A stretch of 64,000 nucleotides of DNA from Blepharisma japonicum. Its lineage: Eukaryota; Ciliophora; Heterotrichea; Heterotrichida; Blepharismidae. Below are positions 43,485-54,442 of this stretch, piece after piece. Made by a program: the position numbers and the translations under genes. The first letter of the stretch is position 1; each line of letters starts with the position of its first letter. The notes under the pieces are model-generated. The model saw only the letters and a program-made list of their open reading frames with translations. It did no database searches and was not told the DNA's origin. The stretch covers positions 124,001 through 188,000 of the forward strand of contig CATKHK010000002.1 in assembly GCA_949751835.1 (NCBI GenBank). Reading direction: 5' to 3'.

Positions 43485-44021
43485 ATGGGCTCATCTATAA
43501 CAAGAATCTGGAACAAATTATTTAGAACTCAGGAAATTCGCATTCTAATGGTTGGACTAGATGCAGCAGGAAAAACAACAATCTTAAATCAATTAAAATT
43601 AGGAAAATTTGTACAAACAATTCCGTCAATTGGCTTCAACGTGGAAAAAGTTAAATATCGAAATATTTCATTTGTTATATGAGATGTAGGTGGAGGAGAT
43701 AAAATCCATGAATTATGAAAGCATTATCTTGAGGATACCAAGGGCCTTATCTTTGTCATTAATTCTGCAGATTCAGAAAGAATTGATATTGCTAGGGACC
43801 ATCTTTTAGAACTTGTTAAACGTGACAGAAATCTAGCGGTTTTAGTTTTAGCTAATAAAATAGATTTACCAAATTGTATGAGTCTCGAAGAAATTACTAA
43901 TAGACTTGAGATGAGGTCGATTGAAAACCAAAAATGGCACATTCAAGCTACTTGCGCAGTTTCAGGGGATGGATTAAGAGAAGGATTAGAATGGCTTTCA
44001 AATGCATTAACTAAAAGCTAA
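43485..44021 (+). CDS. ARF-family GTPase with GGG in place of GGQ, copy 1
   Basis: 178 residues, the standard ARF length, with TGA read as Trp three times. It has the N-myristoylation start [10 protein letters not shown]-loop GLDAAGKT, switch 1 [10 protein letters not shown]3, NKID and the C-terminal TCAVSG loop. ARFs recruit coats and lipid enzymes to membranes when bound to GTP. The G3 motif reads W-D-V-G-G-G-D: the Gln that positions the hydrolytic water (Gln71 in ARF1) is Gly (43695-43697). The switch-1 Thr48 position is Ser. Nucleotide binding should persist but hydrolysis is probably impaired. It is the partner of the gene at 50258. Confidence 0.92.
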
Positions 44022-44040
44022 CTTACTCTGTTGATATATT

Positions 44041-44170
44041 TTTATTAGGTAAATCGACTTCACCAATTGAGTTGGTGCTTGATGACTTATCTTGTGATTC
44101 TGTTATTGTCAAACATTTCAGGGATTAATCGTTTTTCTTTAGCTTCGTTTATGCCTTCTGGCAGCAATAA
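44041..44170 (-). pseudogene. Scrap of the RNase H-fold gene
   Basis: About 130 bases align with 51615-51745 in the N-terminal coding part of the intact gene at 51104-51790, including CCAATTGAGTTGGTG and CAGGGATTAATCGTTTTTC. Short insertions break the frame and the remaining three quarters of the gene are missing. It lies just after the ARF-like gene, as the intact gene does in the right block. Confidence 0.88.
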
Positions 44171-44367
44171 GAGTTAAAAGTTAGCAATTTATTAACAAGT
44201 ATGTTAGAAATAGCTTTAGAATTGCGTAAAATACTCATAATTTTATAAAATTAAAATTTGTTGTACTTAACAAAACTAGGTCATCAAAACCCATATATTT
44301 ATTTCTTAATAAAGTAAAACTTTTATTTGCCCCTCGTCTGTCAAACATCAAAACAATTTTCTTAGCA
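44171..44367. other. Junction zone of the two duplicated blocks
   Basis: About 200 bases between the left block remnant and the second carrier. The right part (from about 44255, ACTTAACAAAA then TAGGTCA-CAAAAC) matches the 3' flank of the first carrier (about 37485). The join lies therefore near 44170-44255. No gene. Confidence 0.55.
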
Positions 44368-45276
44368 TTAATATGAATCAGCGCTAGATTCAAAACCAAG
44401 ATAAGTTTGGATTTTGCTGTAAAAGACAAGCACAAGAGCGCCATAAGTTCCTTCTATCACGTTCCTCCCAGTACCTCTAAAAAAAGGCTTGAGCCCACCT
44501 TCATTGGTGAATATCTTTTTGAAACAGTCAATTGAGTTTTTGTATCGGATATCAGCTCCATTTTGCATCATCATACGTATTCTAACTATATTAAGTGGGT
44601 ATGAAGCAATACCAGAGCTAACTGTGACTGCTTGAGCGAAGGCCCATACTAATAGAATATTGGCATTCTTGAAATCCTGGGAAAAAATGTCTTTTCCAGA
44701 ATCAAACATACCGAAGTACAAAGCACGGTAAATAATGACTCCGACTACAGAAATTCCGAATCATCTATAAAGACCAATTGGGCCGTCGTGCTTTAAGATT
44801 TTAAAAATGCAGTCGCTAAGTCCAGTGAATTCTCTGTTAGCTCCTTTGCCAACATCAGTTGCAATTCTGATTCTTGCAAAATCAAGAGGGTAGATAAATA
44901 ACAGTGAGACAGCTCCAGCTAGCCCACCAGCAGTCATGTTTCCTGCGAAAAACAGCCAGAAGCTCTTTTTCCTATCATGGTAGAGCCATCTTCTGAATTT
45001 GTCCTTAAAAGCGAAATTGAGTGCTTGGGATGGAAAATATCTGATGACGCTGGTAAGATTTCCTTTCCAAAAATAGGCAAAGCCTTCCTTTTGGTAGAGT
45101 CTTTTGAAACAATCCACAACTCCTTTGTACTGATTATCAGGCTTGATTATTTCTAATGGTAAACGAAATTTGAGCAATTCAATTGGTGCGACTACCGTTT
45201 TTGAAGCTGCAGCTGAAACACCCCCAGTCAAGAAGTCTTTTAAGAAACTCGACTGTTTGCTTTTCTTTTCTGTCAT
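44368..45276 (-). CDS. Diverged ADP/ATP carrier paralogue lacking RRRMMM
   Basis: 302 residues, continuous with one TGA as Trp. Clearly a duplicate of the carrier at 37553 but altered at key sites. The signature is RIRMMM instead of RRRMMM (44566-44590 region), the third repeat motif is PLNIVR instead of PLDTVR (loss of the salt-bridge Asp), and the first-repeat stretch [12 protein letters not shown] is shortened and changed to KFRLPLEI. A Gly in LYRGFG has become Trp (TGA, 44761-44763). The frame is otherwise open along the whole length. It may carry another substrate, be inactive, or be an early pseudogene. The promoter-proximal flank is kept. Confidence 0.87.
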
Positions 45277-45765
45277 TAATAATATTAATATGGCAATTTA
45301 GAGCTTAATTAATAATAATTAGCTAGTTTTCAACAAAAATTTGAAATGCCAGTAAAATGTTTGAATTATATTAACTTGAAATATAGAATTGCTTCTAATT
45401 AGGATAAAGCTTATCAATTACACAATTATTTTTAATCAATTTCTGAAAAAAATTTATTAACTTAAAAAAATTGTATTTTTTCATATAAAATATTTATGTT
45501 GCAATTTTAAAATAAATCTGAACTTAGATTAATAACTTATAAGCCTCCAACAATTTCAAATCTTATTAATATTGAAAAGTAATACATATCAAATCTATAA
45601 ACAAGAATACCAGTATTTCTATAAATAGCGAGTTCATTGATAATAAATAATAATATTTAAAATTTGGAATTTTTAATATATCAATTATAAAATTTTAATT
45701 TTATACATCTGCTTTTTACCTTTATTTATGAAAGGTTAATTATTGACCATTTTTAAAGAAATCTT
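45277..45765. other. Intergenic region with propeller-gene scrap
   Basis: Contains the carrier 5' flank (45277-45350), about 180 bases without clear match, the propeller remnant (45535-45665) and a spacer resembling 42355-42430. No intact gene. Confidence 0.6.
45535..45665 (+). pseudogene. Scrap of the beta-propeller gene (last 45 codons)
   Basis: About 130 bases align with 42215-42350, the final coding part of the propeller gene, for example TCAAATCTTATT-ATA, ATATCAAATCTA and TCTATAAATAG. Small deletions break the frame. The other 2.8 kb of the gene is missing. Its position before the receptor mirrors the left block. Confidence 0.85.
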
Positions 45766-48700
45766 TTAATGGTTGTTGTCGTCTCCAGGTAGAATTTTAG
45801 TTGAGTGTTTAAAAGTGAAAGTGCTATCTTTCACTTTGGAATTGTTCTTGAATGAAAAAGCAAACTGAAACAAGGTACTTGTATCTATCCCCTTTGGCCT
45901 ATAAAGCAGACTTGGATATTTTTTCTTCATGACTATATACCCATAAATTCCAAGAAATGCCCAACCAATAAAAAGAGCTATCACTAAAGCCATAGAATTA
46001 CTACTTCCCACAACTGTTTCAATAGTGGCAAGTAATGATAGCCATGCAACTCCAACTAGGCTCAACAACCCCCATCAGCTATATCTTGCATAGTTATAAG
46101 GCTTATATTTATGTGTGAATAACGCAAAACATACAATTACTGAAAGAAATAAAAATCCATGCAGCATATGTTGAGCTCTTTTAATAGTTTTATTCATAAC
46201 AATTAATAGCACTTGAACTACTGTTTTAATCATCAAAAATGAAGGCAGTGTTTTAACATTTAATTGATCTTGAAACTCCTGCCAAAGAGGTCTGCAGTAT
46301 ACAGCCAAAGGCTCATAAGCTGCCAAAGCAATAATTGAAAATACTACATAGATTATATGAGTTTTTTGCCAGCAAAACTGATAGCAATCTCTATGCAAAA
46401 AGCTGTCGCTAAAATTATCTCCAATTGCTTCATCACATACAAATACATCTAAAATCACAGACACAAAAGGAAGGAAACATAAATTTCCTAATATAGGCAT
46501 TAGATAGTCGCCAAAACGATCTAAGTAATTAAATAGAATGAAATTAAAACGCTCACTAAGCTGAAACAAAATTGTGGCACATTCTATAACCCAGAATAAG
46601 CATGATCCTAAGATAATGTTGCAGACTATCCAAAAAGTTCCATTTTGAAGGTTAATAATATTTGCTAAACTCAAAGAAATTGCATCTGAAAACTTCGATA
46701 GAATTTCAAATAATTTTGAAAAATCAGGGCCCATAGATATATACTGAAAGAATTCTATTCCGATTGAGGCAGCAACTATGACATCTTGGACCGAAATTTC
46801 TTTCTCTTTAGTTAAAGGTTCAATTTTTATATCCCATCATCTTTTTCAAATATAGTAAGTAATTGCAGCAGTAATTATAGCGATAGTAAAACATATGCAA
46901 AATACAACAATCCTGCCTTTAGGAAAAGAAGTTATTTTAGATTTAGGGAAAGGACAATCATCATTTTCGTTTCTCAAATCAGAAGGCTTGATTTCTGAAT
47001 CATCACCATATATAAATGGTTGATATATCGTTAATAGTTTTGAGCTAAACGGATTGAATAATCCTATGCTGTAATAGTTTAGTGTGCCATTGATAATTTT
47101 ATTTGAGTCAATAGATATAGAGGTAAATTCATTATCATTACTTCCTTTAGATATTGAAGTTATTCCTAGGCATCCAATTATTTTCATGCTTCTTATTGTT
47201 GTGTTTAACTTATATGGATTTGCATAGTCCAGACCTCTAATAATCATGCTGTCAATCGCAGATGACAGAAGATAAGTTGCATCAAAGAAATTGCACTGAT
47301 AGAAATGAGGAATGGTGTTATATTTTGCTTCAAGCTCATTATATACAAATTTTCCAAAATTTCCGACTCAGACTGAGCTTTGAAAATTTAACATTGGAAC
47401 TCCAATTTCATACCTTTTATATAGAAATTCATCTTCAAACCCGATTTCAGTTAATATTCCAACAGATGAAGTTGCTACAACTATATCTCCTTTGCGTGCT
47501 CCAAAATCATAAAAATGCTCCAAAACATAGCCACATGTTGTTCCTGAATACAAAAAGATCACAATAAACCGTGCGTTTGAGTTATAAATCGCCTTAAACG
47601 AGTCAATATAACGGGATGATTGCTCTCTTGTGAGCTCTGGAGGAATCGCTCTTGATCACTCAGGATTCAGAATTGTTAATCCGTTTTTTTCTGCTACTGA
47701 TTTAAGTGACAAATAGCACCCAATTCCATACGCTTCATTGCCGTAAATAACCGCAAATGACCTTCATCCCATAATTTTTAGCAAAGGTGCTACATTCGAA
47801 GCTAAAAATGAATCAGACATCTGCACTCTAGTATACCATGGATAAAGATGAGTTGCATTCAATCTTGGAGCAGAATTAGTAGAGCCAATAACCGGTAGGC
47901 TCACATTAAGCTCTTTGAACGTGCTTAATGTTCCAATTGTTACTGAAGATGGAAATGAAGCAAGATGGCCTAATCCAAACTTATCCATATCTTTCTTGAA
48001 ACAGGAGCGTCCGTAAACTGGATCATAAGAGGTAGCACCACAATCAAAAAAGAAAAGGGACATTTTAAAATTTTCAAGAATGCCTAAAAAGCCTTGATTG
48101 ACCATTGAAACTGCCATTGATGACCCCCGAGCATATATAGGGACAGTGTATTCTGATTCTCCACCTGGGTTTGTTGAGCCAGCATTGATACTGATAGGTA
48201 ATATCTTTTTAGCTGATGTTGGTGGGTCTGCTAAATTTCCAGGAAACATTATTGTATTTGTGAGAGAAAGCTTTTCTAAATTTAAGGATCCAACAATTAC
48301 TCTTTCTCCATTATGGTAACTCACTAATGAAAGCCCTGATTTGCAGAAATTTGATATGCATTTAGAATCAAGAATTCTCTTTATTTGGAAGGAATTTACT
48401 ATTGACTTATTCTCAAATAACGAAATTACACCTTCTATTGAGTTTCTCAAAAATTCTTCATTAGACTTCACAAACTCTTGATCAATTTCGGTTATGGCTA
48501 AACTGCCATCTATTATTGGCTTATAAGAGCTTTCTTTTCCTAATAAAATCCCATTTCCTTGTACCATAAGTTTACTTGAAACAAGTATCTCTTGCAAAAT
48601 CACAGATTCAATAGAATCTGCAAATAAGTAGATTAAAGTTTTTCCTGATGGAGCTATTATATGAGCAATTGTTTCATTGATGCTTGAACCTTTCTCTATA

Positions 48701-49176
48701 ATAATGCTTGAAAAATCACTTGAGAGGCCTAGCATGAAGTTTTGAAGGAAAATATTTTTACTTGAAATGATAACCAATCCATCGGTCCAATTAAAAAAAT
48801 TTAATAAGGCATGTAGTGAATCTTGGTAGCTTTCTTTGGAAGAGATAGCTGAATAGGTTCACTTTTTGTAGCCGTGCAGCGAGTCTTCAATTACAAAATG
48901 AGGGATTTTGAGCTCTTCACATACCCTTGACAGTCGAAAATGGTCAATTGGATAATCTGACAAATCAATCAGAATTGTAGGGCTTTCTGAATTATTTAGG
49001 AGTGATATTGTTTCTTCAATATCAGCTGCATATAATTTGAAAATTGAACTAATAGAATCACTTTCCAAATACTCAACATTTACTGTTGGAGAAAATACAA
49101 CAACATCAAGAGCAAGTGATAATGACAGAAAGCAAAATAGCAAGTCAATAAAAATTTTTGTCAACTTCATCGACAT
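45766..49176 (-). CDS. Receptor with periplasmic-binding-protein-like ectodomain and multiple membrane helices
   Basis: 1136 residues in one frame with TGA as Trp at many sites. A signal peptide (LLFCFLSLSLALDVVVF) starts a large ectodomain of about 770 residues with N-glycosylation sites. Its middle and C-terminal part look like the ligand-binding fold of class C receptors and bacterial amino-acid-binding proteins (PVIGSTNSAPRLN, YPWYTRVQMSDSFLASNVAPLLKIMGW, FAVIYGNEAYG, NARFIVIFLYSG). Eight or nine hydrophobic helices follow from about residue 780 to 1080, then a short cytoplasmic tail. A chemoreceptor is the likely role. The start could be ATG 49176 or 49170. A decayed 3' copy is at 42500-43260. 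Confidence 0.85.
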
Positions 49177-50257
49177 GGTGAGTATAATTATATTACAGTT
49201 TAATACAAATCAATTTAAATATATATATAGCATCCATATATTCGCTTGCTTATTTTTTAGTAAATACATTCTACGTTAAAGCTTGGTAAGTAAACTTGCT
49301 ATTGGGAAAAAGACTAGGTAGACTTAAGTAAAAATTGCCATTTTTGTGAAAATTATTCAATAAGTTGTTTAGAATATTAAATTTTTAAGAGATTTTAATT
49401 TTCAGTATGCATTATTAGAAGGGTTATATCAAAGCGTTATATGATAGAAAATGCCATTAAATAATATTCTCAGCAATAGCTTTCATGCATGCGTTTATTT
49501 ACAATTTTTATAGCGAGAGTAATTTTTTTTAATTTTCAAGAAGTCATAAACGCTTAATATTATTTGTTGGTAAATATTTTTATAATTTTTATCAAAAGTT
49601 AAATATGAAAGCTACAAAAGAATTATTTTATTTAATTTGAATAATTAATGCTTATTACTCAATGGGAGTTCATAACTCATAACAATTTTTTCTTATTTTA
49701 ATATAAGAAAGAATTAAAAAATTATGCTCAAAAAATAATTTAGCTTATTTCTATCTTCAGCTATAGGCGAAGTTTACAAATAAGTAGGCCATTTTTCATT
49801 TATTGGATTATATAATAACTTCATTTTACACTGCCATTTTATATAAATTAATTCATAAAAATATATATTACCTCATCTTGAAATTGCAAAGAATATGAGT
49901 CTTAAATCGTATAATTATAATTAAAATTTCTTATAAATTGTGAAAGAGCTTTATATATATATTTATTGATTTTGAAAATTATTTATTAATATTAAGCTTA
50001 CTCCAATTAAATTAATTTCTTGATAAATAGAATAAAATTTTTACTAACTCATGAGACAAATTTTTCTCGGCCGTATCAATTGACTAAATCATTTATAAAT
50101 TATCAATATTAAGCTTCCCGAAATTTTCTGACGTATGAAAATCGGTGAAAATGAAAGGAATTATTGAAATAAATTTATCCCATTTTTTTAATTAGTAAAG
50201 TAAATATCATGGGTTTAAATATGATATAAAAATGGCGTTCTTTGCATATAAATATAT
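49177..50257. other. Intergenic region between divergent receptor and ARF genes
   Basis: 1.08 kb, AT-rich. The right 160 bases are the conserved ARF 5' flank. The corresponding spacer in the left block is much shorter because the receptor is deleted there. No gene was seen in the remainder. Confidence 0.6.
50100..50257 (+). promoter_or_regulatory. Conserved 5' flank of ARF-like gene 2
   Basis: Matches 43325-43484 upstream of ARF-like gene 1, including TTTCTGACGTA, TTATTGAAATAAATTTATCCC-like sequence and GCATATAAATATAT directly before the ATG. Confidence 0.5.
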
Positions 50258-50794
50258 ATGGGTTCATCTATAACAAGAATCTGGAACAAACTATTCAGAA
50301 ATCAGGAAATTCGCATTCTTATGGTTGGGCTTGATGGAGCAGGAAAAACAACAATCTTAAATCAATTAAAATTAGGAAAATTTGTGCAAACAGTCCCAAC
50401 ACTTGGCTTCAACGTGGAGACAGTTAAATATCGAAATATTTCATTTGAAATATGGGACAGGGGTGGAGGAGATAAAATTTATCAATTATTAAAGCATTAT
50501 CTTGAGGACGCAAAGGGCCTTATCTTTGTTGTTAATTCTGCAGATTCCGAAAGAATTGATATTGCCAGGGATGAATTTTTAGAGCTTGTTAAACATTACA
50601 AAAGCCTTACCGTTTTAGTTTTAGCAAATAAGATAGATTTACCAAATTGTATGAGTATTGAAGAAATTACACATAGACTCGAAATGAGATCAATTGAGAA
50701 CCAAGAATGGCACGTTCAGGCTACTTGCGCAGTTTTAGGGGAAGGATTAAAAGAAGGTTTAGCATGACTTTCAAATACATTAACTAAAAGCTAA
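50258..50794 (+). CDS. ARF-family GTPase with altered G3 motif, copy 2
   Basis: 178 residues, partner of copy 1 at 43485. It keeps MGSSITRIW for myristoylation, P-loop GLDGAGKT (second Ala of copy 1 is Gly), [14 protein letters not shown] and the TCAVLG loop. G3 is more altered than in copy 1: W-D-R-G-G-G-D, with Val to Arg (50459-50461) and the catalytic Gln to Gly (50468-50470). The Trp of switch 2 (ARF1 Trp78, used to contact regulators) is Leu. Both the catalytic residue and one effector surface are thus changed, so regulated cycling is unlikely to be normal. One TGA near the end is Trp (ACTTTCAAA context). Stop is TAA. Confidence 0.9.
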
Positions 50795-51103
50795 ATTACT
50801 TTCATATTGATTATTCAAAATTAATAAAGAGATAAATATTCTATTTTTAATATAAGATAATAATTTATAATAGAAATTTTTTTAATCTTAATTTTTGTAC
50901 TAATAGGGTAACATTGAAATTTTGGCATTTTAAAACAATCTCGCCCTTATAGTTTTATATTACTTTCAAAAATTTACTAAAATTAATAATAAAAATCCAA
51001 ATTGTGTAATTTTTATTTTTTATTATTGGTATATTAAAACAATCCTGTTTCACATTAATGAAATTATTTATGCAATTTAATTTTATTTTTTCATTATGAC
51101 TGC
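50795..51103. other. Intergenic region
   Basis: 309 bases between convergent genes, very AT-rich. Nothing recognised. Confidence 0.6.
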
Positions 51104-51790
51104 CTATATTAAACTATCTAATTGTTTAGCAGACCACTCTTCAACTTCCTCAATTATCTGGCTTTCAAACCACTCCCTCGCCATTTTGCACGCTTCTGCA
51201 TTTGTTGTCTTATAAGCCCATTTTCACCTACAATGAATTCCTAACCGATTTAGCATACCTGTAATTTCAATCCACTGCTTATAATATCGGACAACTGAAG
51301 CCCTAGATTTTTGATCGAAAGTTTGAACAATGCTGTCCTCTTCTGTATACATAATGATGTCATTGATTTTATTTTCAGCACAAAACTTAATTGCAAAAAC
51401 AGCGTGCTTTAGCAATCCCAATGATTTTGAGTTTGTGTAATAAGTATCCACAGATTTACTTATAACTTCATTAGAAGGGGATTTAATAATGTAGGAGCAT
51501 CCAATTGGTCCAAAACTTAGTTTTCTATAGGCAGCAAGCCAAATTGAGTGAGGTTTTTCGCTATTTTGCTCATCTGTTTTGACTTGATCTGGCACTTCAA
51601 GCACTGCTGAATGTTTTTTATAAGGAAAATCGACTTCTCCAATTGAGTTGGTGTTTGATGACTTGCCTAGGGATTCTGTTATGTCAAACACTTCAGGGAT
51701 TAATCGTTTTTCTTGGGCCTCGTTTGTGCCTTCTGGTAGTATTTTTCTCTTTTTGTGTGGAGAATCATAAATGTCATCTAAATCTGACAT
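51104..51790 (-). CDS. Protein with possible degenerate RNase H-like fold
   Basis: 228 residues after extending past one TGA (Trp) to TAG. The first 80 residues are disordered and charged. Residues about 85-215 have the strand and helix order of an RNase H-type domain: SIWLAAYRKL, GCSYIIKSPSNEVI, a helix LGLLKHAVFAIKFCAENK, a strand DIIMYTEED, a helix, KWAYKTTNAEACKMAREWF. None of the four acidic catalytic residues is clearly in place, so it would be non-catalytic. The fold assignment is weak. A 130-base scrap of a second copy is at 44041-44170. Confidence 0.65.
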
Positions 51791-52059
51791 GATTTAAATT
51801 AATAGAGGTTAGGCCCCCTAAAAAATCTTTATAGCTAAATAACTAATATGGGTTGCATTCCAAATGGGGTGAATGAAATGGATAATAGAAAACCATTTAA
51901 GATACTCAATTAGATTAATAAAAATTTGAGAAGAATTAAATAAAGCTATAAAAATTTATTTATCTAAGATTTTAAAATTTAAATAGGGCACTGGCTTTAT
52001 CAAAAAATTATTATTAAAAATTTTTAACTATTTAAAAGGGGGCTTGAAAATATAAAAAT

Positions 52060-54183
52060 ATGTCTGAAATTCAAGAATCCTTATTGACAAACACGTCCAG
52101 CGCTCTTTCAGTTAATGAAGATTCTTCATCACCGCCTAGACTTCCCCAAAAACGGCAGCGTGAAGCCGAAATCCAAGAGAACCCTCTGCCCACTTTTGAA
52201 GAAGCATACTCAAATAACAGAATGTTCACAAAGCTCGTCAAAGAATATTTTAAACAGAAAATTGACCCTTCTCTCCATTTCAAAATCAAAGAAATCGTCA
52301 ACCAGAAAGAATATTTATTTCAATTACTTAGAGAAGCTTCTACTCGAGGCGGATGGAGACGTATGAATGCTTGCCATGGATGGCATCAAATTGCTTCTCT
52401 TTTTGGAAATCTCAGCCCAGAGCAGTTAAGAAAAGATTATGACGAGCATTTATTTATCATTGAAAAAGGACTTTCACCATTAACAAAATATGACAATACC
52501 ACAATAGAAAATTACTTAGAAGAGCTCAATCCAGAACTGATGCAGCAAGCTGCTCTTATTAGGCCTTCAAAATTTGATACCAGTTTGTCGTCAAAACAGT
52601 GGAATAGCTATGTGTTTTCAAGCTTTGGACTTGCAAGAGGCTACGCTACCTATATTTTGAATATTGATATTTCAATGTTTAAGATTGACAGGATTACAAA
52701 CGTCTACTCAGACAACCCAATTACTATTAAAATTGAAAATGATCCTAAAGAAACGTGGTATAAAGATATTACACTTGGAGGATTTTTAGATGAACTGCTT
52801 ACAAGCAATAACCCTAAGATTGTGGCAGAGGCAGACTTAAAAAACTTTTCAGCACTTTATGAAGAATTGTCGAAGAAATTACCAAATGCTCTCCACTGAA
52901 ACTCAAAAAACAACCTATTACGCTATTATCCCAAACTCCTAGGAATTTCATCACCTATGTTGCTTATTTTGAACAACAATTTTATTTTCACAGGAGGCCC
53001 AAGCTACTTGAATTCTAGCGGAATCTACCTGAACTTTGACACAACAATAGAATGATGGGCAATAGACTCAAAGCAGTTTCCAATCCTACAGCAAAAAGTT
53101 ATGAGAGACTTTTCAATTGATATTTCTAAAGAAAAATGGCTTCCAAACGACCAATATCTGCTTGTCCAAAACATTCCTTTCTGACATACAACTCAAAGAC
53201 CAGGTGACATTATTTTTGCTCCAAATGATAAGGTTTACTGGATTACCTCAATATTAAAAACTACCCTTATTTATTGAAATTTATTATCAGACAATCCTCT
53301 ATCCCTAGAAGACGCTTGGACAATTCACAAATCCAATTTCAGCAAAGAATACCCCAAAAAAATCAACCTACCAAGGCTTGTCGTGGAATATTTAAACAGA
53401 GAACTCGGAAAAATCAGTCAATCAACATTTGAGTTCTGCAAAGAGATGATAAATGAATGTGCAGAATCACAAGAGCTACCAAATAAAGCAAGACCAGAAG
53501 ACTCTGACTGCTTATTTTGTGCTTTTTGTGGGAAAGATATCATTTGGAGATATTCAAGATGCATAAAATGCCATATGAACAGAGGAATTGATGCCATTTG
53601 TTTATCATGCACTACTGGCCACAAATGCTTAGAAATTGTTTTGTTTGAAAAATACCCTGAGGAAGAATGGAAAGCATTTTTAGCCAGGATTAATTCGCCA
53701 CAAACTGAAAGTTTCCAAGAAAAAATATGCAGGACTGAAATTAATGATTTTTGTGGCTGTGGTGAAAATATTGCAATTTCTCCCAACACTGTGGAAACAA
53801 TTTATAATGCTCCGCTGATAAATGCACATATTCAAATTGAAGCAGTAGATGATCCTGAAGAAATTGAACAAAATTATGAAGACAAGGTTGTTGCACAGAT
53901 TAAAATGCCAGATATCAATGATTTGTATAAAAATAAAGGGAAAAAACAGAGAGATATTAGGAAAGCGATGGAAAATCCGCTGTCGGGGCCAAGGTTTACA
54001 TATCAGCTTGAAGAGAAGGAGCATCAATCTAAAGCAAAAGATGATGGAAATGATATTCTAAAGAATTTGATGAAGGGAAGGAACAATGAATCTGCCTTGT
54101 CAAGCTTGGTTAAAAAGCCGTCTTCTATATCTGGGTTAAGCAGGCTCATTTCAAAAGCAAAAACTGATAAACAAAATGATTAA
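52060..54183 (+). CDS. ARID-JmjC-zinc-finger protein of KDM5 type, probably without demethylase activity
   Basis: 707 residues, continuous with five TGA as Trp. Residues about 60-140 fit an ARID DNA-binding domain (LFQLLREASTRGGWRRMN, WHQIASLFGN, LRKDYDEHLFIIEKG). Residues about 300-430 fit the core of a JmjC domain (YLNFDTTIEWWAIDS, QRPGDIIFAPNDKVYWITS). A Cys-rich zinc region (CLFCAFCGKD, CIKCHMNRG, CLSCTTGHKC) follows at about 485-530, then a charged tail. KDM5 proteins remove methyl groups from histone H3 Lys4 with iron and 2-oxoglutarate. Here the expected HxE before the strand and the final His after PGD (tryptophan-rich WWH-like site) are not visible: PGDIIFAPND-KVYWI lacks His. A pseudo-demethylase chromatin reader is the best guess. 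Confidence 0.78.
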
Positions 54184-54442
54184 GATAAATATTGATAATA
54201 CCAGTAAATAATTTTTATCAAACAATTAGCTTTAAATAAAAAATAAATGTGTTAATTTGAGAATAGGCCAGTATGGTAATATCAGCAAGTATTATTTGCT
54301 TAAAAAATAATAAAAAATTTAAAAATCAAGTATTTTGAAGTCACAAATCCTATAATAAACCACCAATTCTGCGCAATTTTTAAAATTTACATAACTTCTC
54401 ATCTATTAGAAATAAATTTAAATCAAACAATTTTAAATATAA

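Larger units (their letters stand above)
37430..44170. repeat. Left copy of a tandem segmental duplication (about 6.7 kb)
   Basis: Carries, in order, ADP/ATP carrier (-), 4-TM gene (+), beta-propeller gene (+), receptor remnant (-), ARF-like gene (+) and RNase H-fold remnant (-). The same order and orientation recur at about 44230-51790. Intergenic parts also match, for example before the carriers, the carrier start flanks and the ARF 5' flanks. Boundaries are approximate. Confidence 0.88.
44230..51790. repeat. Right copy of a tandem segmental duplication (about 7.5 kb)
   Basis: Carries second ADP/ATP carrier (-), propeller remnant (+), receptor (-), ARF-like gene (+) and RNase H-fold gene (-), matching the left copy at 37430-44170 in order and strand. 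The four-helix gene of the left block is absent. Boundaries are approximate. Confidence 0.88.

Noticed and set aside
43485-50794. Possibility that in-frame TGA codons are stops and many genes here are broken
   Set aside because: TGA sits at conserved Trp positions in many unrelated genes (ARF, helicase, TUL1-like RING, DHHC PW), and genes end in TAA or TAG, so TGA is sense.
51104-51790. RNase H-like protein as a retroelement piece
   Set aside because: It stands alone in a duplicated host block, with a normal start and stop and no neighbouring polymerase or other element part.
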